Assembly (NCBI GenBank): GCA_963761615.1
Contig: CAVXGU010000003.1
Coordinates: 744,001 to 808,000, forward strand
Length of the DNA stretch: 64,000 nucleotides
Reading direction: 5' to 3'
Origin: CAVXGU01 sp963761615
GTDB lineage: Bacteria; Acidobacteriota; Vicinamibacteria; Vicinamibacterales; CAVVIG01
Below are positions 57,126-64,000 of this stretch, one piece after another. A program made the position numbers and the translations under genes. The first letter of the stretch is position 1. Each line of letters starts with the position of its first letter. The notes under the pieces are model-generated. The model saw only the letters and a list, made by a program, of their open reading frames with translations. It was not told where the DNA came from and searched no databases.

Positions 57126-58558
57126 CGATTGCGTTCCAGGCCGTCGTGCCGATGGCGTGCGTCGCTGCCGCAGCGATCGCGTCGATGCTGGCCGAGGCGT
57201 TCCGCGGCCGCGACGAGCGCATGCCGATTGGTCCCCTCGGCGCCGTGGGCCTGGCCGGCGCGGCGCTGGCCACCCTGGTCCTGTGGGGCCACGGCGAGAG
57301 GAGCTTCGGCGTCGTCGAGGCCGACAACTTCGGCCTGTTCGTCACCGGCATCCTGGTCGTCATCGGGCTGCTGTCGCTCGCCATCTCCGGTCCGGCCGTC
57401 GAGCGCGAGCGTCTGCCGCAAGGCGAGTACTACGCGCTGATGCTCTTCGCACTGGCCGGCATGATCCTCATGGCGACCGCCTCCGATCTGCTCGTGATCT
57501 TCCTGGCGCTCGAGGTGCTGTCGCTGGCGCTCTATACCCTGACCGGCATCCGCCGCAACTCGCCGGCCGGCACGGAGGCCGCGTTCAAGTACTTCCTGCT
57601 CGGTGCCGTGTCCAGCGCGTTCTTCCTGTACGGCATCGCGTTCACCTACGGCGTGACCGGGAGCACGCAGCTCGACCAGATCGGCCGCCTCGTGGCCGCG
57701 CAGTCGCTGACGCCGACGTCGATGCAGCTCCTGGCGATGGCGCTGCTGTTCGTCGGGTTCGCGTTCAAGGTGTCCGCCGTGCCGTTCCACATGTGGGCCC
57801 CGGACGCGTACGAGGGCGCGCCCGCCGCCGTGACGGGTTTCATGTCGACCGGCGTCAAGGCCGCCGCCCTCGCCGCATTCGCCCGCGTGTTCCTGTCGGC
57901 GTTCAGTCCGCTCGAAGGCCACTGGACCGGCGTCGTCTGGGCCGTGGCGATCGCGACCATGGTCGTCGGCACCGTGGCCGCCGTGGCGCAGACCAATGTC
58001 AAGCGCATGCTCGCGTACTCGAGCATCGCGCACGCCGGCTACCTCCTGATGGCCCTGGTATCGGCCAACGACGTCGGCAAGGGCGCCGTGCTCTTCTACC
58101 TGCTCGCCTACGCGCTGTCGAACCTGGGCGCGTTCGGCGTGCTGGCCATGATGGACACGACCACCCGGCCCGGGGATCACCTGGTCGATTTCGTCGGGCT
58201 CTCGAAGACGCAGCCCGTGCTGGCCGCCCTCATGACCATCTTCCTCCTGTCGCTCGGCGGCCTCCCGCCGACGGCGGGCTTCGTGGCGAAGTGGTACGTG
58301 TTCAGCGCCGCCATCAAGGCGGGGTACGTCGGACTGGCGATCGTCGGCGTCCTCACGAGCGTCGTGTCGGTCTTCGTCTACGCGCGCGTCGTCGTCATGA
58401 TGTACATGACCGACGAGTCGGGCCGCCTGGCCGTGCCGCCGGTGCCGAAGATCGCCGGCGCCGCGCTGATCGTGTCGGCGCTCCTGATCTTCTACCTGGG
58501 CCTCCTGCCGACGCGCGTGCTCGACCTCGCTGCGGCGTCCATCGCCACGATCTTCTGA
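57122..58558 (+). CDS. nuoN: NADH-quinone oxidoreductase subunit N
   Basis: This 478-residue antiporter-like subunit has FLALEVLSLALYTLTGIRRN, GFAFKVSAVPFHMWAPDAYE and KRMLAYSSIAHAGYLLMALV, closing with VVVMMYMTDES. It is the last nuo gene. It converges with the barrel-protein gene, the two stops being 3 bases apart. Confidence 0.97.
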   Translation: MTIAFQAVVPMACVAAAAIASMLAEAFRGRDERMPIGPLGAVGLAGAALATLVLWGHGERSFGVVEADNFGLFVTGILVVIGLLSLAISGPAVERERLPQGEYYALMLFALAGMILMATASDLLVIFLALEVLSLALYTLTGIRRNSPAGTEAAFKYFLLGAVSSAFFLYGIAFTYGVTGSTQLDQIGRLVAAQSLTPTSMQLLAMALLFVGFAFKVSAVPFHMWAPDAYEGAPAAVTGFMSTGVKAAALAAFARVFLSAFSPLEGHWTGVVWAVAIATMVVGTVAAVAQTNVKRMLAYSSIAHAGYLLMALVSANDVGKGAVLFYLLAYALSNLGAFGVLAMMDTTTRPGDHLVDFVGLSKTQPVLAALMTIFLLSLGGLPPTAGFVAKWYVFSAAIKAGYVGLAIVGVLTSVVSVFVYARVVVMMYMTDESGRLAVPPVPKIAGAALIVSALLIFYLGLLPTRVLDLAAASIATIF

Positions 58559-58561
58559 TCG

Positions 58562-59194
58562 TCAGAAGCCCACACCCACGGCCACCGTCGCGGTGCCGAC
58601 CCGCACCGGCCGGCTGGTCGTGAGGAATTGCGACAGGCGGTAGCCGGCGTCCAGTCGCAGATGACCGACGGGCACCTCGGCTCCGAATCCGACCGTCGCG
58701 AGCGGCGCGCGGAAGCTGCCGGACGGGTCGTGCCCGAGCAGGTCGAGGCGGACGAGCGGGCCGGTGACGTCCCGGGACCCGGAGTAGAAGCGCACCTGCT
58801 GGCTGACCGAGGCCAGGCCGAACGCCCCGCGGACGTAGGGCCTGATCGTCCAGCGGCTCCGGGCCAGGTCGTAGCGGAGCCCCGCGGCCTCGTACCGCGC
58901 CGTGCCCGCGACCGACATCGTCACGCCGGGCACGTGCGTCAGGGCGCCGTCCACCAGCGGATTCGCGCGCAGCAGATGCGGCGCCGCGAAGTGGTCGAGG
59001 CGGCCGACGACCGCGAAGAGCGCCAGGCGGGACGTCACCTCGACGCCCGCCTCGCCCGACATGGCCTGCACGTAGCCGGACGTCCACGACGTGTCGTGCG
59101 ACGCCTGGACGTACACGCGCTCGCGCGTCTGCGCCAAGGCCGCCTGACCTGCGAAGAGGACGAGAACGGTCGCCGCGAGTTGCACGTGCCTCAT
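58562..59194 (-). CDS. Outer-membrane beta-barrel protein, unknown family
   Basis: This 210-residue protein has a signal peptide (MRHVQLAATVLVLFAGQAAL, cleaved after AQ or before it). The mature part has alternating strands such as RYEAAGLRYDLARSRWTIRP, PLATVGFGAEVPVGHLRLDA and a terminal VGTATVAVGVGF ending in phenylalanine, the usual barrel C-terminus. It resembles small OmpA/OmpW-like barrels. The upstream plus-strand spacer to 59369 contains no other feature I can support. Confidence 0.65.
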   Translation of the reverse strand: MRHVQLAATVLVLFAGQAALAQTRERVYVQASHDTSWTSGYVQAMSGEAGVEVTSRLALFAVVGRLDHFAAPHLLRANPLVDGALTHVPGVTMSVAGTARYEAAGLRYDLARSRWTIRPYVRGAFGLASVSQQVRFYSGSRDVTGPLVRLDLLGHDPSGSFRAPLATVGFGAEVPVGHLRLDAGYRLSQFLTTSRPVRVGTATVAVGVGF

Positions 59195-59368
59195 GTCGCT
59201 CTCCTTTCGCTGTCACGTCGACGGGAGTGCATCGGCGGTGCCAGCGGAGGGCGATCGGCGCAACTACCGAAGCGCGACGGCTTTAGGTGCGCCGCCGGTT
59301 CGCGGTGCGGGGCGCCGCGAGGCGGAGATTCGAGTAACTTCTTCCAGATGTTATGCTCTACGTCGACG

Positions 59369-59782
59369 ATGACGTCGGACCCGCCGCGCTACCGGCCGCT
59401 CGAGCGCTTCTGGCCGTACGCCGACCTGCCGGAGCAGCCCACCCCCGAAGAACTGGCGGCGCTCGATCCGGATCTCCATGACGCGCTCTTCGGGGCCCAG
59501 GCCCGTCCCTTCTCGATCACGATCGTGTTCCCGCCGTTCGACGGCCCCGCGTTCGAGCGCGCGCTCGCGATGGCGCAGGCCTCCGAGGAGTTCCGCGAGA
59601 CCGGACAGGGAGAGACCCGCCAGTACCGCGCGCGGTTCCTTCCCGCCGCCGCGCTCCGGCTTCGCGAGCTGTTCGAGCTGGTGGGATCGGTGGAGGGCAC
59701 CGAGGTGCTCGTGGACGATCGCCCGCTGCCGTTCGCGCGCGATCTCTGGCTGCCGCTGGTCTGGTTCCTGATTCTGGCGTGA
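59369..59782 (+). CDS. Conserved-looking hypothetical protein
   Basis: This 137-residue soluble protein starts MTSDPPRYRPLERFWPYADL and includes ARPFSITIVFPPFDGPAFER and DRPLPFARDLWLPLVWFLIL. The codon pattern is that of the neighbours. The start is uncertain: an ATG at 59348 adds 7 residues and neither has a clear ribosome site. It is followed after 4 bases by the next gene, so the two are probably co-transcribed. No family is recognised. Confidence 0.6.
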   Translation: MTSDPPRYRPLERFWPYADLPEQPTPEELAALDPDLHDALFGAQARPFSITIVFPPFDGPAFERALAMAQASEEFRETGQGETRQYRARFLPAAALRLRELFELVGSVEGTEVLVDDRPLPFARDLWLPLVWFLILA

Positions 59783-59786
59783 TCGG

Positions 59787-60371
59787 GTGAACCCCAAATC
59801 GGACGTCGAACGGGACCTGACGCGCCTCGAGGCCGAGCTCCGCCAGCTCGAGGCGGAGTACAACATGTTCTTCGCCGGCGGCCTGCCGCGCCCGCCCTGG
59901 GAGACGCGCACGCGCGTGGAAGTCCTCGTCAAGCAGCTGGACCGCGGCTACATCGACAACTACGGCGACCGCTTCCGCTTCACGACGCTGCAGTCGCGCT
60001 TCGCCGCCTTCGTGGACCTGTGGGACCGGGGGCTGCGCGCACGCGACGAGGGGCGCCCGGGCCCGTACGGACGCAGCCGCCAGGCGCCCTCAACCCCGAG
60101 CCGCCGGCCCGGCGATCGAGTCGTCCACGTGACGGCGTTTCACGGCGGAGGCCGCGAGGCGGACAAGCTCCGCGAGCTGTACGACTCGCTGGTGATGGCG
60201 CGGCGCGAGAACGGGGAAGACGTGGTGCCGTTCCGCAAGTTCGCGGACGTCGTGCAGCGGCAGATCACGAAGCTCGCCGCATCGGGGACGACCGAAGTGG
60301 CGTTCCGCGTGGCGATCAAGAACGGCCGGGTCAATCTGACGGCGAGAGGCCTGAAAGGCGTGAAGGAGTGA
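59787..60371 (+). CDS. Hypothetical protein with coiled-coil N-terminus
   Basis: The 194 residues start from a GTG. A coiled-coil segment (VERDLTRLEAELRQLEAEYN) is followed by a proline/arginine-rich linker (about 90-115). A C-terminal domain (LRELYDSLVMARRENGEDVV, FADVVQRQITKLAASGTTEV) resembles the C-terminal region of myxobacterial MXAN_5187-type proteins. The function is unknown. It converges with the cold-shock gene, with a hairpin in between. Confidence 0.65.
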   Translation: MNPKSDVERDLTRLEAELRQLEAEYNMFFAGGLPRPPWETRTRVEVLVKQLDRGYIDNYGDRFRFTTLQSRFAAFVDLWDRGLRARDEGRPGPYGRSRQAPSTPSRRPGDRVVHVTAFHGGGREADKLRELYDSLVMARRENGEDVVPFRKFADVVQRQITKLAASGTTEVAFRVAIKNGRVNLTARGLKGVKE

Positions 60372-60381
60372 GACGCGGGGA

Positions 60382-60405
60382 GCCGGGCGCCCGCAGGCGC
60401 CCGGC
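60382..60405. terminator. GC hairpin between convergent genes
   Basis: GCCGGGCGCC (60382-60391) and GGCGCCCGGC (60396-60405) form a perfect 10-bp stem with a CGCA loop. It lies between the stop codons at 60371 (plus) and 60419 (minus). There is no T-run on either side, so it may terminate weakly or block 3' decay. Confidence 0.5.
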
Positions 60406-60418
60406 GTCGCGGGTGTGG

Positions 60419-60622
60419 TTAGATCTTGGTGACGTTGCCGGCCTGCGGGCCCTTGGGGCCGTCAACGATCTCGAACTCCACCGCCTGGCCCTCCTCGAGC
60501 GACCGGAACCCATCGCCCTGGATGGCCGAGTAGTGAACGAAGACATCGCTGCCCCCGTCGCGCTCGATGAACCCATAACCCTTGGCGTTGTTGAACCACT
60601 TGACCTTGCCTGTGATACGCAT
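60419..60622 (-). CDS. cspA: CspA-family cold-shock protein
   Basis: This 67-residue single cold-shock domain has MRITGKVKWFNNAKGYGFIE (RNP1 KGYGFI) and DVFVHYSAI (RNP2), then VEFEIVDGPKGPQAGNVTKI. It binds single-stranded RNA or DNA and melts RNA structure. AGGAAG lies 7 bases before the ATG at 60622. The presumed leader of about 135 bases contains a terminator-like hairpin followed by eight T residues, suggesting regulated read-through. Confidence 0.96.
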   Translation of the reverse strand: MRITGKVKWFNNAKGYGFIERDGGSDVFVHYSAIQGDGFRSLEEGQAVEFEIVDGPKGPQAGNVTKI

Positions 60623-60699
60623 CGTTCGTCTTCCTGCGTGCGGGGACCCGGCGCGTTGGCCGGATCCGTGAAACCAACCCCGGCACGTCGCCGGAGCAT

Positions 60700-60725
60700 A
60701 AAAAAAAGGCCGCAGGTCTGCGGCC
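60700..60725 (-). terminator. Terminator-like hairpin in the presumed cspA leader
   Basis: GGCCGCAG (60708-60715) and CTGCGGCC (60718-60725) are inverse complements; the practical stem is 7 bp with a GGTC loop. On the minus strand it is followed by eight T residues (complement of 60700-60707, with one more base break). It lies 78-103 bases before the cspA start and downstream of a promoter-like element, so it may be an attenuator. The plus-strand side has only four Ts. Confidence 0.6.
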
Positions 60726-60763
60726 TTTTCCTTGCGGCGCCAGGCCCGCCCGGCGTCGAACCG

Positions 60764-60793
60764 ATGATACAAGAATGTACAGTCCCATGCCAA
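60764..60793 (-). promoter_or_regulatory. Promoter-like element for cspA
   Basis: Minus strand: TTGGCA (60793-60788), 18 bases, TATCAT (60769-60764). Each hexamer matches the sigma-70 consensus at five of six positions. It overlaps the divergent purH start, placing transcription start near 60757. Confidence 0.5.
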
Positions 60794-62394
60794 GAGCTTT
60801 GCTGAGTGTCTCGGATAAGACCGGAATCGTCGATTTGGGCCGCGGGCTGACCGCCCGTGGCTTCGAGCTGGTGTCGACCGGGGGCACGGCCAGGACGCTG
60901 GCCGCGGCCGGCCTCGCCGTGACCGGGGTCTCGGACATCACGGGGTTTCCCGAGATGATGGACGGCCGGGTCAAGACCCTGCACCCGGCCCTGCACGGGG
61001 GCATCCTCGCCCGCCGGGACCGCCCCGACGACCTCGAGGCCGCCCGCGCCCAGGGGATCGGACTCATCGACGTCGTCGTCGTGAACCTGTACCCGTTCGT
61101 CCAGGCCGCCTCGAACCCGTCGACGCCGTTCGACGGCCTGGTCGAGGAAATCGACATCGGCGGCCCGTCGATGGTGCGAGCCGCCGCCAAGAACTTCCGG
61201 AGCGTCTTCGTCGTGGTGGACCCGCTGGACTATCCGAGGCTGCTGGCGGCGCTCGACGCGCCGTCGCTGGCCTTCCGCTTCGAGCTGATGCAGAAGGCGT
61301 TCGCGCACACGGCGGCCTACGACCAGGCGATCGCGGCGGCGCTCGCGGGCGTCTCGCTCGAAGGCGAACGCTTCGAGCGTCCGGCGCCCGGCGGCGACGG
61401 GGAGGGGCTGGCGAATCGCGTGGTGATCTCCGCGCGCAAGCTCCGCGACCTGCGCTACGGCGAAAATCCTCACCAGCGCGCGGCGTGGTACGTCGCCGAG
61501 GGCGGCGGTTCCGCCGTCGCCGGCCTCGGCGCGGCGACCGTGCGGCAGGGCAAGGAGCTCTCGTACACCAACCTGCTGGACCTGGACGCCGCGGCGCGGA
61601 TCGCGCTGGAGTTCGACGAGCCCGCGGCGGTCGTGATCAAGCACACGAATCCGTGCGGCGTGGCCACCGGGACGTCGGCGGCCGACGCCTACGTCAAGGC
61701 GCGCGACGCCGACTCGATGTCGGCGTTCGGCGGCATCGTGGCGCTCAATCGGCCGCTCGATCGGGCGACGGCCGAAGCCATCATCGCGACCTTCATCGAG
61801 GCGGTCATCGCGCCGGCGGTCGAGGCGGACGCCCGGGAGGTCCTCGCCCGCAAGACGAAGATGCGCGTGGTCGAGGCGGGCTTCGCCGGCTTTGCGGCTC
61901 CGACGCTGGAGTGGCGATCGATCCTCGGGGCGCTGCTCGCGCAGGAGCGTGATCAGGTGGTCGAGGCGCGCCAGCCCTGGAATCCGTCAGCACTGCCAGA
62001 CGGCATCCGCGTCGTCACCTCGCGCGCGCCGACGCCCGAGGAGTGGCAGGCGCTCCGGTTCGCCTGGCGCGTCATGGCGCACGTGAAGTCCAACACGGTG
62101 ATCTTCACCGACGCCGAGCGCACGCTGGCGATCGGCGCGGGCCAGATGAGCCGCGTGGACGCCGTGAACGTGGCGGTGTTGAAAGCCGGTGCGGCGGGAC
62201 GATCGCTCGCCGGCTCGGTCGCGGCGTCCGACGCGTACTTCCCGTTCCGCGACGGTCTGGACGCGGTCGCCCGCGCCGGGGCCACCGCCGTGGTGCAGCC
62301 GGGCGGGTCGGTGCGCGACCCGGAGGTCATCGCCGCGGCCGACGAACAGGGTCTGGCGATGGTGTTCACGGGCCGCAGGCACTTCAGGCACTGA
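60775..62394 (+). CDS. purH: Bifunctional AICAR transformylase / IMP cyclohydrolase
   Basis: PurH catalyses the last two steps of IMP synthesis. The 539-residue protein has the N-terminal cyclohydrolase (MGS-like) domain with RALLSVSDKTGIVDLGRGL, ELVSTGGTARTLAAAG and MMDGRVKTLHPALHGGIL. The transformylase domain has LRYGENPHQRAAWY, AAVVIKHTNPCGVATG and SMSAFGGIVALNRPLDRATA, and ends QGLAMVFTGRRHFRH. The start may be 60775 or the ATG at 60787 (MPRALLSV); neither has a clear ribosome site. It is divergent from cspA and convergent with hldA. Confidence 0.96.
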   Translation: MYSPMPRALLSVSDKTGIVDLGRGLTARGFELVSTGGTARTLAAAGLAVTGVSDITGFPEMMDGRVKTLHPALHGGILARRDRPDDLEAARAQGIGLIDVVVVNLYPFVQAASNPSTPFDGLVEEIDIGGPSMVRAAAKNFRSVFVVVDPLDYPRLLAALDAPSLAFRFELMQKAFAHTAAYDQAIAAALAGVSLEGERFERPAPGGDGEGLANRVVISARKLRDLRYGENPHQRAAWYVAEGGGSAVAGLGAATVRQGKELSYTNLLDLDAAARIALEFDEPAAVVIKHTNPCGVATGTSAADAYVKARDADSMSAFGGIVALNRPLDRATAEAIIATFIEAVIAPAVEADAREVLARKTKMRVVEAGFAGFAAPTLEWRSILGALLAQERDQVVEARQPWNPSALPDGIRVVTSRAPTPEEWQALRFAWRVMAHVKSNTVIFTDAERTLAIGAGQMSRVDAVNVAVLKAGAAGRSLAGSVAASDAYFPFRDGLDAVARAGATAVVQPGGSVRDPEVIAAADEQGLAMVFTGRRHFRH

Positions 62395-62420
62395 CGGCTC
62401 CGGGCTTCAGGCACCCCGGC

Positions 62421-62448
62421 CGAGAGCCGAGAGCCGAGAGCCCAGAGC
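62421..62448. repeat. 7-bp tandem repeat (three exact, one degenerate unit)
   Basis: CGAGAGC occurs three times head to tail, followed by CCAGAGC. It lies between the convergent purH and hldA genes, just before the hldA stop at 62453. It has the same unit length and copy number as the repeat at 7791-7818 but a different sequence. Confidence 0.7.
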
Positions 62449-62452
62449 CCGA

Positions 62453-63454
62453 CTAGACCGCCCCAATCAGTTCCTCCGCCGTCACCGTGGCGGGGCCGAA
62501 GCGCGCGACGACGATGCCGGCGGCGAGGTTCGCGAGGATCGCGGCCTCGGCCAGCGAGGCGCCGGCGGCCAGCGCGAGCGCGAGGGTGGCGACGACGGTG
62601 TCGCCGGCGCCCGTGACGTCGGCGACCTCGCGCGCCGAGGAAGGCGCCGCTCCTTCGACGTCCGGGCCCGACAGCCACAGGCCGTGCTCGCCTCTCGTGA
62701 CGAGCGTCGCCTCGCAGCCTGCGCGCCTGCGGAACTCGCGCGCGGCCTCGCGCGCGTCGGCCTCCGTCCGGATGCGGCGGTGCGAGGCCGTCTCGGCTTC
62801 CTGCTGATTCGGCGTGACGATCGTCGCCCCGGTGTACATCCCGATGTGGGGAATCTTGGGGTCGATGACGAGCGGACAGTTCGCGCCGCGCGCCTGCGCC
62901 GTCCGCCGCGCCTCGACCAGCGCCTCGACGAGCGGACGCGTGACGGCGCCCTTCAGGTAGTCGGACACGAGCAGGGCGGCGGCGCCGGGCGCCAGCGCGC
63001 GTGCCCGTCCGACGATGGCGGCCTCGATCGCGCCGTCCACGTCCTGATCGCGCTCGTAGTCGATGCGCGCGACCTGCTGGTTCCGGCGCGTCACGAGGCG
63101 CACCTTCTCGGTCGTGGGCCGGTGCGGGTCGTCCACCAGGCCGGAGGCGTCGACGCCGGCCGCGGCGAGGCCTTCCCGCAGCCGAGTGGCCGCGTGGTCC
63201 TGCCCGACCACGCCGACGAGCGCCGCGCGCCCGCCCAGCGCCGTGACGTTGTGGGCGACGTTGGCGGCACCGCCGAGCCGGACGTACTCGCTGGCGAAAG
63301 TGACGACGGGCACCGGCGCCTCGGGCGAGATCCGCGACACGTCGCCCACGATGAACCGATCGAGCATGACGTCGCCGGCGACGAGAATCCGCCGGCCGGC
63401 GAAGGCGTTCACCAGGTCGCGCGCGCGGCCCGGCGCGAGGGGCGGCAGGCTCAT
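62453..63454 (-). CDS. hldA: D-glycero-beta-D-manno-heptose-7-phosphate kinase (HldE kinase domain, PfkB family)
   Basis: This 333-residue ribokinase-fold enzyme has RRILVAGDVMLDRFIVGDVS, RISPEAPVPVVTF, RLGGAANVAHNVTALGG and the catalytic VADVTGAGDTVVATLALALA near the C-terminus. These are the signatures of the RfaE N-terminal kinase, which phosphorylates heptose 7-phosphate in ADP-heptose synthesis. The cytidylyltransferase half of bifunctional HldE is absent, so another gene must supply it. The ATG overlaps the stop of the O-antigen ligase gene. It works in the same pathway as gmhA at 48085. Confidence 0.9.
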   Translation of the reverse strand: MSLPPLAPGRARDLVNAFAGRRILVAGDVMLDRFIVGDVSRISPEAPVPVVTFASEYVRLGGAANVAHNVTALGGRAALVGVVGQDHAATRLREGLAAAGVDASGLVDDPHRPTTEKVRLVTRRNQQVARIDYERDQDVDGAIEAAIVGRARALAPGAAALLVSDYLKGAVTRPLVEALVEARRTAQARGANCPLVIDPKIPHIGMYTGATIVTPNQQEAETASHRRIRTEADAREAAREFRRRAGCEATLVTRGEHGLWLSGPDVEGAAPSSAREVADVTGAGDTVVATLALALAAGASLAEAAILANLAAGIVVARFGPATVTAEELIGAV

Positions 63455-64000
63455 GCGTCGGCGGTCGGAGCGCTGCGAGTGACGAAGGGCAGGGTCACGA
63501 GCACGAGGAAGATCATCAGGAACTCCGAGTCCCCGAAGTTGTACTCGAACATGCCCGCCGCCAGCATCGCGGTCACGACCGCGAGGGCGCCGGCCGAGAG
63601 GAAGGGATAGGGCGACGCCCGGAAGAGCCGCGCGAGGTCGACGATCAGGACGACGATGAACCAGATCCAGATGGCGAGCGCCGGCAGCCCGCGCTCGGCG
63701 GCGATCTGCACGGGCACGTTGTGCAGGTGAGGATTGACCGCCTGCACCGCATCCGGTCCGCGGTACTCCGCGTAGAGCGGCTGCACCATGTTGGGACCGA
63801 CGCCGAAGAGCGGATGTGCGCGCACCATGCGGGCGCCCTCTTCGATCATCGCGATGCGGTCGCGGACGGTCGCGTCCTGCATGTTGAAAATCGATGCGAC
63901 CCGCTGGTTCACGCGGGCCGGCGCCATCAGGAAGAACAGGGCGGCGGCCAGCGGGAGCACCACGAGCAGCCGGAAGTCCTTCAGGGAGAAGAGCAGCGCC
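63451..64000 (-). CDS. O-antigen ligase / Wzy-like membrane protein (partial)
   Basis: This is the C-terminal part (over 180 residues) of a polytopic membrane protein. Hydrophobic helices flank a periplasmic loop with RVASIFNMQDATVRDRIAMI and the typical RAHPLFGVGPNMVQPLYAEY, then NPHLHNVPVQIAAERGLPAL (a conserved histidine region of the Wzy_C/WaaL superfamily). The 5' end lies beyond the window. It overlaps hldA by 4 bases, consistent with an LPS assembly operon. Confidence 0.85.
   Translation of the reverse strand, partial: ALLFSLKDFRLLVVLPLAAALFFLMAPARVNQRVASIFNMQDATVRDRIAMIEEGARMVRAHPLFGVGPNMVQPLYAEYRGPDAVQAVNPHLHNVPVQIAAERGLPALAIWIWFIVVLIVDLARLFRASPYPFLSAGALAVVTAMLAAGMFEYNFGDSEFLMIFLVLVTLPFVTRSAPTADA

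Overview
The window is high-GC, densely packed bacterial DNA. Its gene families point to an acidobacterium, probably of the Vicinamibacteria type: very large Oar-like TonB-dependent receptors with a carboxypeptidase-regulatory domain, a PadR plus fused MacB/FtsX permease pair, DUF4097 proteins beside an ECF sigma/anti-sigma pair, and fused cytochrome/TPR proteins. This placement is inferred from gene content; no rRNA or other marker was seen. Eight genes carry between them eleven apparent indel sites. Most are single-base insertions in otherwise conserved genes, including nuoL, so at least some are probably sequencing or assembly errors. Those genes are annotated across the shift.

Region 1 (1-4023, minus) is a potassium-uptake operon: UspA-like protein, beta-barrel porin, a 27-residue membrane peptide, kdpF, kdpA and kdpC (cut by the window edge). 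kdpB is not at its usual place between kdpA and kdpC. Region 2 (4152-9474) holds a TlpA-like thioredoxin lipoprotein, the PadR/ABC-permease pair and a GAF/sigma-54 activator. Region 3 (9694-12874, minus) is an operon of ECF sigma factor, zinc-finger/HEAT anti-sigma factor and two DUF4097 proteins.

Region 4 (12931-40508) is the most unusual part. Six near-full-length paralogous TonB-dependent receptors (about 1023 residues each) lie here, one on plus and five in tandem on minus. Each has its own promoter-like TTGNC(A/C)-N17/18-(TA-rich) element, an AT-rich leader and a downstream GC hairpin. The receptors look like mosaics of one another. Two paralogous proteins flank the first two receptors; each joins a c-type heme motif, a copper-monooxygenase-like ligand set (HH, H, HxH, M) and TPRs. 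A cupin and a membrane glycosyltransferase-TPR fusion lie between them. A heme/copper periplasmic oxidation system fed by a recombining receptor family is a reasonable hypothesis, but the substrate is unknown.

Region 5 (40798-46665) holds yajQ, a hydrolase-PDZ protein, and a coupled cluster of a coiled-coil protein, a double nitroreductase (SagB/ThcOx-like) and a PabB-PabC fusion. Region 6 (46724-58558) is a tightly overlapping complex I operon, nuoABC-gmhA-nuoDEFHJKLMN. It lacks nuoG and nuoI and has a phosphoheptose isomerase gene inserted with overlapping start and stop codons. Region 7 (58562-64000) holds a small outer-membrane barrel protein, two hypothetical genes, a cold-shock gene with a terminator-like hairpin in its presumed leader, purH, a heptose kinase (hldA) and an O-antigen ligase cut by the window end. 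gmhA, hldA and the ligase together indicate a heptose-containing lipopolysaccharide.
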